NCBI GenBank assembly: GCA_944372055.1
Contig: CALVYF010000001.1
Span: 1 to 54,383, forward strand
DNA length: 54,383 bases
DNA from: an uncultured Bacilli bacterium
GTDB lineage: Bacteria; Bacillota_I; Bacilli_A; RF39; UBA660
Reading direction: 5' to 3'
Shown here: positions 34,118-42,040 of the stretch, piece after piece
Position numbering within the stretch: position 1 is the first letter of the stretch
Layout of the letters: each line of letters opens with the position of its first letter
Program-made: the position numbers and the translations under genes
The notes under the pieces: generated by a model
Database searches by the model: none
The model's input: the letters and a program-made list of their open reading frames with translations, nothing else
Told to the model about the DNA's origin: nothing

Positions 34118-36250
34118 CTACATAGACTTCCTTTCAGAAATTTCAGCCATCTTAGCATTATTAAGCATCGTATCGCCATGAACCCTAGAATAAGACAAAT
34201 ACCCGTTCATACGCTCTATCTTAGTAAGATCTGTACTACCACACTTTGGACAAACATCCATATCTAGTTCTTCATGACCACAATGATTACAATAAGATAG
34301 TGATAAATTAACTCCTTCATAAAATCCTTTAGCCATAGCACGTTCAATATAAGTAACCATGGCTTTTGTATTATAGCTCAAATTATAACGAACATACTGA
34401 ATTCTTCCACCTCTAAATAAATCCCAGAATCTATCTTCTAAATCCTGTTTTTCTATTCCAGTAATATCTTCCCATACTCCACAGTGAAAACTATTAGAAA
34501 CATATTCACGAGAACTAACACCCGGTATTACACCATACTTTTTACGGAATTGTTTAACTTGCAATCCACACAAATTCTCAGCTGGCGTTCCATAAATTGC
34601 ATATAAAATGTGATCTTCTTTTTTAAATTCCGTAGTCTTTTGATTAATATATTTCATAACATCAAGAGCAAACTGTCCATCCTCAACAATACTCTTACCA
34701 TTATATAATACTTGCAATTCATTTAAAGCAGTAATTCCAAAAGATGCCGTAGCTGCCTTCATGACAGGCTCAATTGCATCATCTGGTTTTAAATTACCCC
34801 CGTAAAATCCTCCTTGACAATAAGCAAGCGGATTAGTAGAAGCTTTTCGTTTCGCAAGATAACGATAAGTTCTAATATGAATCTTACGAATCATTTCTAA
34901 ATAATAATCTAAAACTTCATAAAAATCTTTTTGTTCTTCACGAGCTTTCGCCAAAATCATTGGTAAATTTAAAGATACAACACCTATATTAAATCTACCA
35001 ATAAATACTGGTTTATCATTTTTATCAGCTGGCTTTATCCCACCTTTTTCATACCAAGGTGATAAAAATGCTCGACACCCCATAGGTGAAACAATTCTAC
35101 CATATTTTTTATACATCTCTGGGACATAACCTTCTCCACTTAAAGATAAGTAATCTGGATACATCGTTTTTTCACTACATCGAATAGCTGTAAGAAAACT
35201 ATCACGAAGAATCCCTCCTTCTCCATGAACTTTCTTATCATATAAAAATACAAGTTTTGGAAACAAAGTCGGTCTCTTAAAACCTTTTTTTCCTTGACCT
35301 TCACGATGTACATTCAAGATTGTTTTCGCAATCATTACTGCAAACTCATTAGTATCAACACCAAAACTAAAGGTAACAAAAGGATAATCACCCCGACTAG
35401 AGCTAACAGTATTTAATTTATATTCAATACCCTGATAACCCTGTTCACATTCTCGAATAGTTTTTTTCCATGCATACTTATCTGCTTCATCCCTAAACTT
35501 ACTTCCTTTAATATCTAGATATTCTTGATAATACATATCATAACTCATCTTCGCATATTTCTTTAACACAGTATCTACTTCAGGTACAGTAAATCCACCA
35601 TACTGCATAGCAGTAGTATTAATGATAACATCCCCCATAACATTAAAAGCAGTTTGTAATGTTTTAGGTTCTGTATACCAAATATTACTCATTTCAAATC
35701 CATCTTTTAAGACATTAGCCATATCAAATAAACAACAATTCATCGTATCTCTTCGATAAGCCATATCATGAATATAAATATAACCATCTTTACAAGCTTC
35801 TATTTCATTAGCCGTTAAAAAGAATTTTTTATAAAGTTCCTTGTTTAAACTATTATAAATTAAACACCTTTGTGTTGTTACCAATGCACTATCCATATTA
35901 GAACATTCTTTATCCCCAATATAAGTAATTGCTTGTGCTCTCTTATAAACCTTATCTAAAATATGAACAATTTCTTTCTTATAGTCACGATACTCCCGAT
36001 AGCTTTTAGCAACCAAAGGATTAATATCTTCTAGTGCAATTTCACAACAACTATGTAATTGTTCTACAGTAGGGTTACTAGTCTGCGTATTTAGTAACTC
36101 TAATACTCTAGAAACAATTTTTTCCAATGCCTCATCAGTTAAATCAACCATAACTCGCTCGGCACTTGCGATAACAGCCTTTTTAACTCTTCCTGAATCA
36201 AATTTCTCTAAATTCCCATTTTTTTTAATTACCATAATCTCTTTCGCCAT
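34118..36250 (-). CDS. nrdD: Class III anaerobic ribonucleotide reductase, complete
   Basis: A 710-residue NrdD with all parts. The ATP-cone is at 1-95 (IMVIKKNGNLEKFDSGRVKK); the barrel has YIYIHDMAYRRDTMNCCLFD, MGCRAFLSP and FNIGVVSLNLP; a zinc ribbon reads CNHCGHEELDMDVCPKCG (two C-x2-C); the glycyl radical module is KIERMNGYLSYSRVHGDTML followed by NNAKMAEISERKS. Class III enzymes make dNTPs only without oxygen. It belongs to a different NrdD subgroup from the split copy. GAGGAGAGG precedes the ATG. The upstream region carries a palindrome and a divergent Crp/Fnr gene. Confidence 0.95.
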   Translation of the reverse strand: MAKEIMVIKKNGNLEKFDSGRVKKAVIASAERVMVDLTDEALEKIVSRVLELLNTQTSNPTVEQLHSCCEIALEDINPLVAKSYREYRDYKKEIVHILDKVYKRAQAITYIGDKECSNMDSALVTTQRCLIYNSLNKELYKKFFLTANEIEACKDGYIYIHDMAYRRDTMNCCLFDMANVLKDGFEMSNIWYTEPKTLQTAFNVMGDVIINTTAMQYGGFTVPEVDTVLKKYAKMSYDMYYQEYLDIKGSKFRDEADKYAWKKTIRECEQGYQGIEYKLNTVSSSRGDYPFVTFSFGVDTNEFAVMIAKTILNVHREGQGKKGFKRPTLFPKLVFLYDKKVHGEGGILRDSFLTAIRCSEKTMYPDYLSLSGEGYVPEMYKKYGRIVSPMGCRAFLSPWYEKGGIKPADKNDKPVFIGRFNIGVVSLNLPMILAKAREEQKDFYEVLDYYLEMIRKIHIRTYRYLAKRKASTNPLAYCQGGFYGGNLKPDDAIEPVMKAATASFGITALNELQVLYNGKSIVEDGQFALDVMKYINQKTTEFKKEDHILYAIYGTPAENLCGLQVKQFRKKYGVIPGVSSREYVSNSFHCGVWEDITGIEKQDLEDRFWDLFRGGRIQYVRYNLSYNTKAMVTYIERAMAKGFYEGVNLSLSYCNHCGHEELDMDVCPKCGSTDLTKIERMNGYLSYSRVHGDTMLNNAKMAEISERKSM

Positions 36251-36308
36251 ACTTACCTCTCCTCTCTTATCCTATAGATTCCATTCTACTCTACAAAAGA
36301 GAAAAACT

Positions 36309-36328
36309 ATTGTTGCATTTGCAACAAT
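36309..36328. promoter_or_regulatory. Palindromic operator between nrdD2 and the Crp/Fnr gene
   Basis: A perfect 20-bp palindrome, ATTGTTGC-ATTT-GCAACAAT. Its right half overlaps the -35 of the Crp/Fnr gene, fitting autoregulation, and it lies about 60 bases upstream of nrdD2. Core and symmetry match the site at 33024-33043. Confidence 0.7.
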
Positions 36329-36347
36329 AAGAAAAATTTGTTAAAAT
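36319..36347 (+). promoter_or_regulatory. Promoter of the Crp/Fnr-family gene
   Basis: TTGCAA at 36319-36324 and TAAAAT at 36342-36347 with a 17-base spacer, 24 bases upstream of the start. The -35 lies inside the palindrome, so a bound protein would block it. Confidence 0.6.
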
Positions 36348-36370
36348 AGACAAGAAGGAAGGGATAAAAA

Positions 36371-36997
36371 ATGGCTAAAACTCTTGATGAAACAAGACTT
36401 TTACAATTCAAAAAAAATTTGTCAAACTGTGTCAATGTCAAACGTAAAACATTTTACAACAAAGATTTAATTTTAAGTTATTCCCCGATAAAAAAGAAAA
36501 TAGGCTTCATTACCTATGGAAAAGCAAATATAGTAAAGACAGACAGTAACGGAAACACTACAATTATGAGAGATTTAAAAGAAAACGATATCTTTTCTAA
36601 CTTATTCTTTCAAGAAACAGAAGATGAAATATATATTATTAGTAATGAAGAAACAGAAGTAATATTTATTGACTACTACACGATTTTAAAAAACTGCAAT
36701 CAAGGATGCCCTTTTCATCATAAGTTAGTTCTAGCATTATTCGACTTATTAATACTAGATAATAAACAACAAAATGAGAAAATAGAGCTATTATCAAAAC
36801 GTACAGTAGAAGAAAAAATATTATTTTTCTTAAAGCAAAGAATGAATGAAAACAATATTTTTAAAGTAACTACATCTTATAAAGCTATCGCAGAATATTT
36901 ATTTGTAGATAGAGCTAACCTAATGAGAGAACTAAAAAAAATGGAAAAAAAAGGATTAATAGAAAAAAAAGAAAAGATGATTAAAATTAATGTTTAA
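36371..36997 (+). CDS. Crp/Fnr-family transcriptional regulator
   Basis: A 208-residue regulator with an N-terminal cupin (cNMP-binding-like) domain, a dimer helix (FDLLILDNKQQNEKIELL) and a C-terminal winged helix: SKRTVEEKILFFLKQRM, then TSYKAIAEYLFVDRANLMRE and KKGLIEKK. Cysteines are at NCVNV near residue 18 and in KNCNQGCPFHH near 111-115; the grouping could bind a cofactor or sense redox, as in Fnr relatives, but the four-Cys Fnr pattern is absent. It diverges from nrdD2 and probably controls the anaerobic reductases through the shared palindromes. AGGAAGGG precedes the ATG. Confidence 0.85.
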   Translation: MAKTLDETRLLQFKKNLSNCVNVKRKTFYNKDLILSYSPIKKKIGFITYGKANIVKTDSNGNTTIMRDLKENDIFSNLFFQETEDEIYIISNEETEVIFIDYYTILKNCNQGCPFHHKLVLALFDLLILDNKQQNEKIELLSKRTVEEKILFFLKQRMNENNIFKVTTSYKAIAEYLFVDRANLMRELKKMEKKGLIEKKEKMIKINV

Positions 36998-38089
36998 TTA
37001 TCTTTTCTTTTACTACTTTAGAAGAAGCATATTTTAAATGTTCTTGATATAGCATTTCATAATAATAAGAATTGGAAGTTCGAAATATATGATATAAATC
37101 AGGGTCTTGGTAAACTTCATCTTCTAAAAACAAATGATTTAAATCAACAACGACACACTCCCCTTTAGATAATACAGTTTCGTTACATCCATGTAAACCA
37201 CGACTTTCCATAGAAAGAGCCAAGGGCTGATAATAATAAAGATTATTATCCTTTAATAATCGACCAATATTCCTCTCTTTAGCATCCAGTCAAATAATAC
37301 CATACTGACGAAGTTTTTCATATAAAGAATAAACTTCTGATGTAGAAATATTCAAATCCATATCTACTTTCTCTTCTACTTCAATAGTACCACGAATAGA
37401 TGAAATATCTTCTAAATTAACACGAATAAGCGGCTGCAAAAGATAAGGACAGTTAGGAACATGATAACAAAACCTTTTACCACCAACTTTAATAACTTTA
37501 CTTCCTATCTCTATAACATCAGAATAAGCTCCCTGTGGAAGACGTTTAATATCGGTATAACTTAACCCCTCTTCATTTAAAATATCGTCTGTTAAAAGAC
37601 TGATAACAGAAAACAACTCCTTCAACTGTTCTTTTGTATAAATATAACTTAATTGTTTGCCTAATAAATAAAAAATATATTCCTCTTTATTTGTTTCTAA
37701 AAAACTATCCAATTCTGGTTTATGACTATAATCAACAAAACTAGGCAAAGAAGCAAGAGTAAAAACACTTTCCCTAGGATATTTTTTTATTATTTCCATA
37801 AAATGTTCATTTATATACTTCTTTCTTTGAAATTTTTCAGGAAGATAATAAAAATTATGTCCTAAGTTAGATAATAAAAGAATACATATTATCATGTAAA
37901 GATAACTCTTCTAAAACAGGAACAATCATAAAACTATTACATTTGGATAAAACTGTAGAAAAATTATTCTGAATAACTTTACTTACTAGCTCAGTAGGAC
38001 TTTGTTCATATAAAGAATGAAAAAAAAGAAGGAGTAATATTATAATGTGAAAAAGCATCTTCAAGCTGACTAGAAACAGTATGATACAT
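36987..38089 (-). pseudogene. Kinase-like protein gene broken by a frameshift and a TGA at a Trp position
   Basis: Three open pieces form one product of about 367 residues. From ATG 38089 (TAGGAGG upstream) the frame reads SSQLEDAFSHYNITPSFFH and ends at 37867. The next frame continues NLGHNFYYLPEKFQRKKYI to QGAYSDVIEIGSKVIKVGG and KLRQYGII, then TGA at 37290, then LDAKERNIGRLLKDNN in the same frame to 36987. D-x-K-x-x-N-I-G resembles the catalytic loop of protein-kinase-like folds, and the TGA stands where Trp would be expected before L-D. The 3' end overlaps the convergent Crp/Fnr gene by 11 bases. Confidence 0.65.
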
Positions 38090-38153
38090 AAAACTCCTCC
38101 TAAAATTAATTTTTATCATACCATATTAAGCCTACGAAAACAATAAAAAAAGA

Positions 38154-40310
38154 TTAGCGAGGAAGTAAACTCAAACTAACCTTTCCTTTTTCTAAAGAAA
38201 TATCATCAACATAACAATCTACAATATCGCCAACACTAACAACTTCACTTGGATGTTTAATATATTTATCTGTAAGTTTAGAAATATGAGCAAGCCCATC
38301 ATTATGAAGACCAATATCAATAAACACTCCAAAATCAACCACATTACGAACAGTACCTTGTAATTTCATACCAATAGTTAAATCTTTGATATCTAAAATA
38401 TCACTACGAAGCAATGGTTGAGGCATTTCATCTCTAGGATCTAAATTAGGTTTCTTTAAAGACAAGATAACATCTTCCAAGGTATATTGATCAGTATTTA
38501 ACTTTTCTTGGTAACTATCAACATCAATGTTATTTAATCTATCAATCAACTCACTACTACCAATATCATTAATAGTAAACCCTAAGTCTTGAAGTAATGA
38601 AACTGCAATATTATAACTTTCTGGGTGAATTGCAGTTTTATCTAACGGATTTTCCCCATCAGGAATACGTAAGAAACCGATCGCTTGCTCATATGCTTTA
38701 TCTGTAAGTAACTTTTGATCATGAATTTCTTTGCGAGATAAAATTTTACCAACCTTCTCACGATATTCAATAATTTTTTGACATGCCTTCTTAGTTAGCC
38801 CAGATACATAACTAAGTAAAGAACTAGATGCAGTATTAACATTAACTCCTACACTATTAACACACTTTTCTACAACAAAATCTAGGGAACTTGAAAGTTT
38901 CTTTTCACTAACGTCGTGTTGATAAAGTCCTACACCTATTCCCTCTGGTGGAATCTTTACAAGTTCAGCAAGAGGATCTTGTAATCTTCTTCCAATACTT
39001 ACTGCACTACGTTTTTCGATAGCCAAATCAGGAAATTCCTCTGCTGCAATAGGAGAAGCACTATAAATAGATGCTCCAGCTTCTGACACAATTACATATT
39101 TACAATCTAAACTGTATTCTTTAATCATCTCTGCACAAAACTTTTCAGATTCACGTGAAGCAGTACCATTACCAATCGCAATAATATCCACGTGATAACG
39201 TTTAATAAGTTGTACAACAACTTCTTTTGACAAACGAATTCTATCTTCACTATTACTATTTAAAAATGGCTTAATAACCGTAGAATCCAAATATTTACCA
39301 TTCTTATCAACAACAGCTAGTTTACAACCATTAACAAACCCTGGATCAAAAGCAAGGACAATTTGCTCTTTCATAGGTGGTGTTAAAAGCAATGCCTCTA
39401 AATTTTTACCAAAATTATCAATCGCAGCCTCTTCTCCCTTTTCAGATAATTCTGCACGTATTTCTCTTTCAATAGAAGGAGCAATCAATCTCTTATAGGA
39501 ATCATCAATGGCTTCCCTAATGCTATCAACAACAAATGATTTTTTATTTTTAATTATTTTTTTCTCTAAAAAGTCAAGAATTCCCTCTTTATCTACATCA
39601 ATAGAAACTGTTAATACTTTTTCTTTTTCACCTCGATTTAATGCCAAAATACGATGAGGTTTAATCCATTTTACAGGTTCATTATAATCGTAATACATTT
39701 CATATATTTTATTCTCATCTAAAGCATTTTTCTTTATCCGAGACACAATAATACCATTCTTATAAAAATAACTACGAATCCATTTACGATAACTAGCATT
39801 ATCACTAATCCATTCAGCAATAATATACTTAGCTCCAGTAACAGCATCTTCAACAGACTTTACTTTATCATTGACAAACTTACTAGCCATATCGCTAAAA
39901 CTTCCATTCATAGGAAAACTCATCAACATTTTAGCCAGTGGTTCTAAGCCTAATGCTATAGCTTCTGTTGCTTTTGTTTTTTTCTTTTCCTTATAAGGAC
40001 GATACAAATCTTCTACTTCAACTAATTTAGTACAATTCATAATAGAATTTTTTAATTCCTCAGTAAGCATACCTTTTTCATCAATTAAACGAATAACATC
40101 TTCTTTTCGTTTTAATAAATTAACTTGATATAAATAAACTTCATTAATAGAACGTATTGTCTCCTCATCCAATGCTCCAGTTGCTTCTTTTCGATATCTA
40201 GCAATAAAAGGAACAGTATTTCCTTCATCCAACATTAATAAAACAACTTCTACTTGTTTATCTGTAATATTTAAATTATTAGCAATCTCTTTAATAATAA
40301 ATTCATTCAT
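38154..40310 (-). CDS. tex: Tex family RNA-binding transcription accessory protein
   Basis: A 718-residue Tex protein. The N-terminal helical part reads TVPFIARYRKEATGALDEE, followed by DLYRPYKEKKKTKA; the YqgF-like nuclease-fold domain has VLAFDPGFVNGCKLAVVD; then helix-hairpin-helix repeats (VNVNTASSSLLSYVSGLTKK); and a C-terminal S1 domain (GMKLQGTVRNVVDFGVFIDI). Tex binds nucleic acid and affects transcription elongation and termination. TGGAGGAAG precedes the ATG. Full length for the family. It is not clearly coupled to its neighbours. Confidence 0.96.
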   Translation of the reverse strand: MNEFIIKEIANNLNITDKQVEVVLLMLDEGNTVPFIARYRKEATGALDEETIRSINEVYLYQVNLLKRKEDVIRLIDEKGMLTEELKNSIMNCTKLVEVEDLYRPYKEKKKTKATEAIALGLEPLAKMLMSFPMNGSFSDMASKFVNDKVKSVEDAVTGAKYIIAEWISDNASYRKWIRSYFYKNGIIVSRIKKNALDENKIYEMYYDYNEPVKWIKPHRILALNRGEKEKVLTVSIDVDKEGILDFLEKKIIKNKKSFVVDSIREAIDDSYKRLIAPSIEREIRAELSEKGEEAAIDNFGKNLEALLLTPPMKEQIVLAFDPGFVNGCKLAVVDKNGKYLDSTVIKPFLNSNSEDRIRLSKEVVVQLIKRYHVDIIAIGNGTASRESEKFCAEMIKEYSLDCKYVIVSEAGASIYSASPIAAEEFPDLAIEKRSAVSIGRRLQDPLAELVKIPPEGIGVGLYQHDVSEKKLSSSLDFVVEKCVNSVGVNVNTASSSLLSYVSGLTKKACQKIIEYREKVGKILSRKEIHDQKLLTDKAYEQAIGFLRIPDGENPLDKTAIHPESYNIAVSLLQDLGFTINDIGSSELIDRLNNIDVDSYQEKLNTDQYTLEDVILSLKKPNLDPRDEMPQPLLRSDILDIKDLTIGMKLQGTVRNVVDFGVFIDIGLHNDGLAHISKLTDKYIKHPSEVVSVGDIVDCYVDDISLEKGKVSLSLLPR

Positions 40311-40354
40311 CTAACTTCCTCCATCTAGCATAGCAAAATTATTTTATCACAAAA

Positions 40355-40383
40355 CAAAAGAAAAAGGAATAAAAACTATTCCT
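40355..40383 (-). terminator. Terminator after the 3D-domain gene
   Basis: On the minus strand AGGAATA-GTTTT-TATTCCT followed by TTTTTCTTTT spans the TAG stop of the 3D-domain gene, which lies in the stem. Confidence 0.75.
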
Positions 40384-41035
40384 AATACCCATACCTTAAG
40401 ATTTCAAATGTAGTATTATAAGAAACTTCATCTAAAGAAGCTTCAGACTCGCTAGCATAAAGCAAATCAAATAAATGACTTTTTCCAAATCCAACTGCTC
40501 CACCACGATCTAAGACAATACCAATAAATTCAGATAATCTAGAGTTCTTAACTCTCACAATAGTACCATACGGATAAGACCTATCTCCTGCTAAAATACG
40601 AACCTTTCCATATACTGAATCAGAATAATAAATATTCCCATTTCTAACATCCATCCCACTAGCCAGTAATCCACTACATCCCACACAGTCAGGACCATAT
40701 CCACTAAGACTTCCCACTTGAGTCTCTAACACATCACTCGTTACTTTCTGTGGACTAGAAGATACTTCTTCAGTAATAATATTCTTCTCGTCATTGATTA
40801 CTAAATCTTTCTTATCAGCATCCTCTTCAACAATATCTATCTTACGATTTTCATCCTTATTATCTTCATCACTAATCTTTTCATCACAAGAAAAAATATC
40901 CGAACTTTTAAGCTTTTTAATATCTAAATCAGTTGAAACAAATACAGGACTCATACTTTGTATACCAACAATAGTAATATAACCAATGATTCCGATAATT
41001 AAAATAAAATTAAGAACATAACTGAAAATTTTCAT
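40382..41035 (-). CDS. Membrane-anchored 3D-domain protein
   Basis: A 217-residue protein. An N-terminal transmembrane segment (FILIIGIIGYITIVGIQ) is followed by an acidic linker (about 50-100) and a C-terminal 3D domain: YPYGTIVRV, FIGIVLDRGGAVGF and SHLFDLLY, the Asp-rich double-psi barrel of MltA/resuscitation-factor type proteins. Such domains act on peptidoglycan. Two cysteines in DCVGCSG before the domain may form a disulphide. ATG 41035 has CAAGGAG; the longer frame contains the promoter and is rejected. Confidence 0.85.
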   Translation of the reverse strand: MKIFSYVLNFILIIGIIGYITIVGIQSMSPVFVSTDLDIKKLKSSDIFSCDEKISDEDNKDENRKIDIVEEDADKKDLVINDEKNIITEEVSSSPQKVTSDVLETQVGSLSGYGPDCVGCSGLLASGMDVRNGNIYYSDSVYGKVRILAGDRSYPYGTIVRVKNSRLSEFIGIVLDRGGAVGFGKSHLFDLLYASESEASLDEVSYNTTFEILRYGY

Positions 41036-41057
41036 AAAAAAACTCCTTGTGAATATA

Positions 41058-41086
41058 ACTATAACATATTTACAAAGAGTTGACAA
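41058..41086 (-). promoter_or_regulatory. Promoter of the 3D-domain gene
   Basis: On the minus strand TTGTCA (41086-41081) and TATAGT (41063-41058) with a 17-base spacer lie about 22 bases upstream of the start at 41035. Confidence 0.65.
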
Positions 41087-41123
41087 TAGATTGACAAAAA
41101 TTACCAATTGTAAAGAATGTAAA

Positions 41124-42029
41124 CTATTTTATTTCACACTCATAACCACTCATTTCCATTACCCTTTGAACTTTCTTATATCCATCACCCTTTTTAGCAT
41201 TTGGAGAAACTCCTCCGGCCTCAGAAAAAGCAGTAGTAATATTTGTAGAGTCAAACCGCGCTAAACTAAAGAATTGAGTTTCTAGCATTTCTTCATTAGA
41301 CAAATCGCAGTCGACAGTAACTCCAGAAATAGAGCTTGCTGTTTGTTGCAATAGCTGACATTGTGCATTACGTTGATTTAAATAATCTGCTTCCCCTTGA
41401 ATTAAAACCTTATGTTCTAAACTATCAATTTCTCCATGATCAAAGGAATAAGTTTCTGTATATTGATAACTATTCCCCAAATCATCCCCCTCTAGAGTAC
41501 AAACCAAATCACCTACAGTAATTTCATCTATTGCTTCCTCTGTGTCATTAGAAAAAAGCTTATCAAATAAATCTTCAGAATAAGGAAGCACTACAACAGT
41601 CCCTAAGAGAAAAAGAAAAGCAATAACCAACAATATAGGTTTAGAAGATTTTTCATTAGAAGAAGATGAAGTTTCAGAAACAGAGTTATTAGTATCACTT
41701 ACTCCATTTTCATTTTGTGGATGTTTTAATGAAGATTTAGCCACAGAATGCACTTTTGTAGCATGAGAAGAAGCCACAAAAATAGAATCTGGAGAAATTC
41801 TAGGAGAATTAGCAGTCGTACCAACAACATTAGACTTAGAAGCAAATGGTGATACTTGAGTGGGCTCATTAGAGGTATCATTAGGGTGAGATATTTTAGC
41901 CTGACTATCAGTGCCATCTACAGGTCCCATACCACTAGGAACTACAGGAGCATCTACCGCAGAAGTATTTTGCACAGGTATAGATTTAGATGGAGTCTCT
42001 AATAATTCAATATCTTCATCTTGATTCAT
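41124..42029 (-). CDS. Single-pass membrane protein with a Ser/Thr-rich cytoplasmic arm; paralogue of the next gene
   Basis: A 301-residue protein. The first 130 residues are polar and rich in Ser, Pro and Thr; one transmembrane segment follows (PILLVIAFLFLLGTVVVLPY), then an ectodomain of about 140 residues with LVCTLEGDDLG, QLLQQTASSISGVTVDCDLS and TTAFSEAGG. The ectodomain aligns in order with that of the 504-residue protein upstream (LTCTMNTSDDK, DLLQQQTASLNGVDVSCSLS, TTAYLEAGG). Paired Cys suggest disulphides. No known family. It starts 11 bases after the upstream gene. Confidence 0.75.
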   Translation of the reverse strand: MNQDEDIELLETPSKSIPVQNTSAVDAPVVPSGMGPVDGTDSQAKISHPNDTSNEPTQVSPFASKSNVVGTTANSPRISPDSIFVASSHATKVHSVAKSSLKHPQNENGVSDTNNSVSETSSSSNEKSSKPILLVIAFLFLLGTVVVLPYSEDLFDKLFSNDTEEAIDEITVGDLVCTLEGDDLGNSYQYTETYSFDHGEIDSLEHKVLIQGEADYLNQRNAQCQLLQQTASSISGVTVDCDLSNEEMLETQFFSLARFDSTNITTAFSEAGGVSPNAKKGDGYKKVQRVMEMSGYECEIK

Positions 42030-42040
42030 AATACATCACC

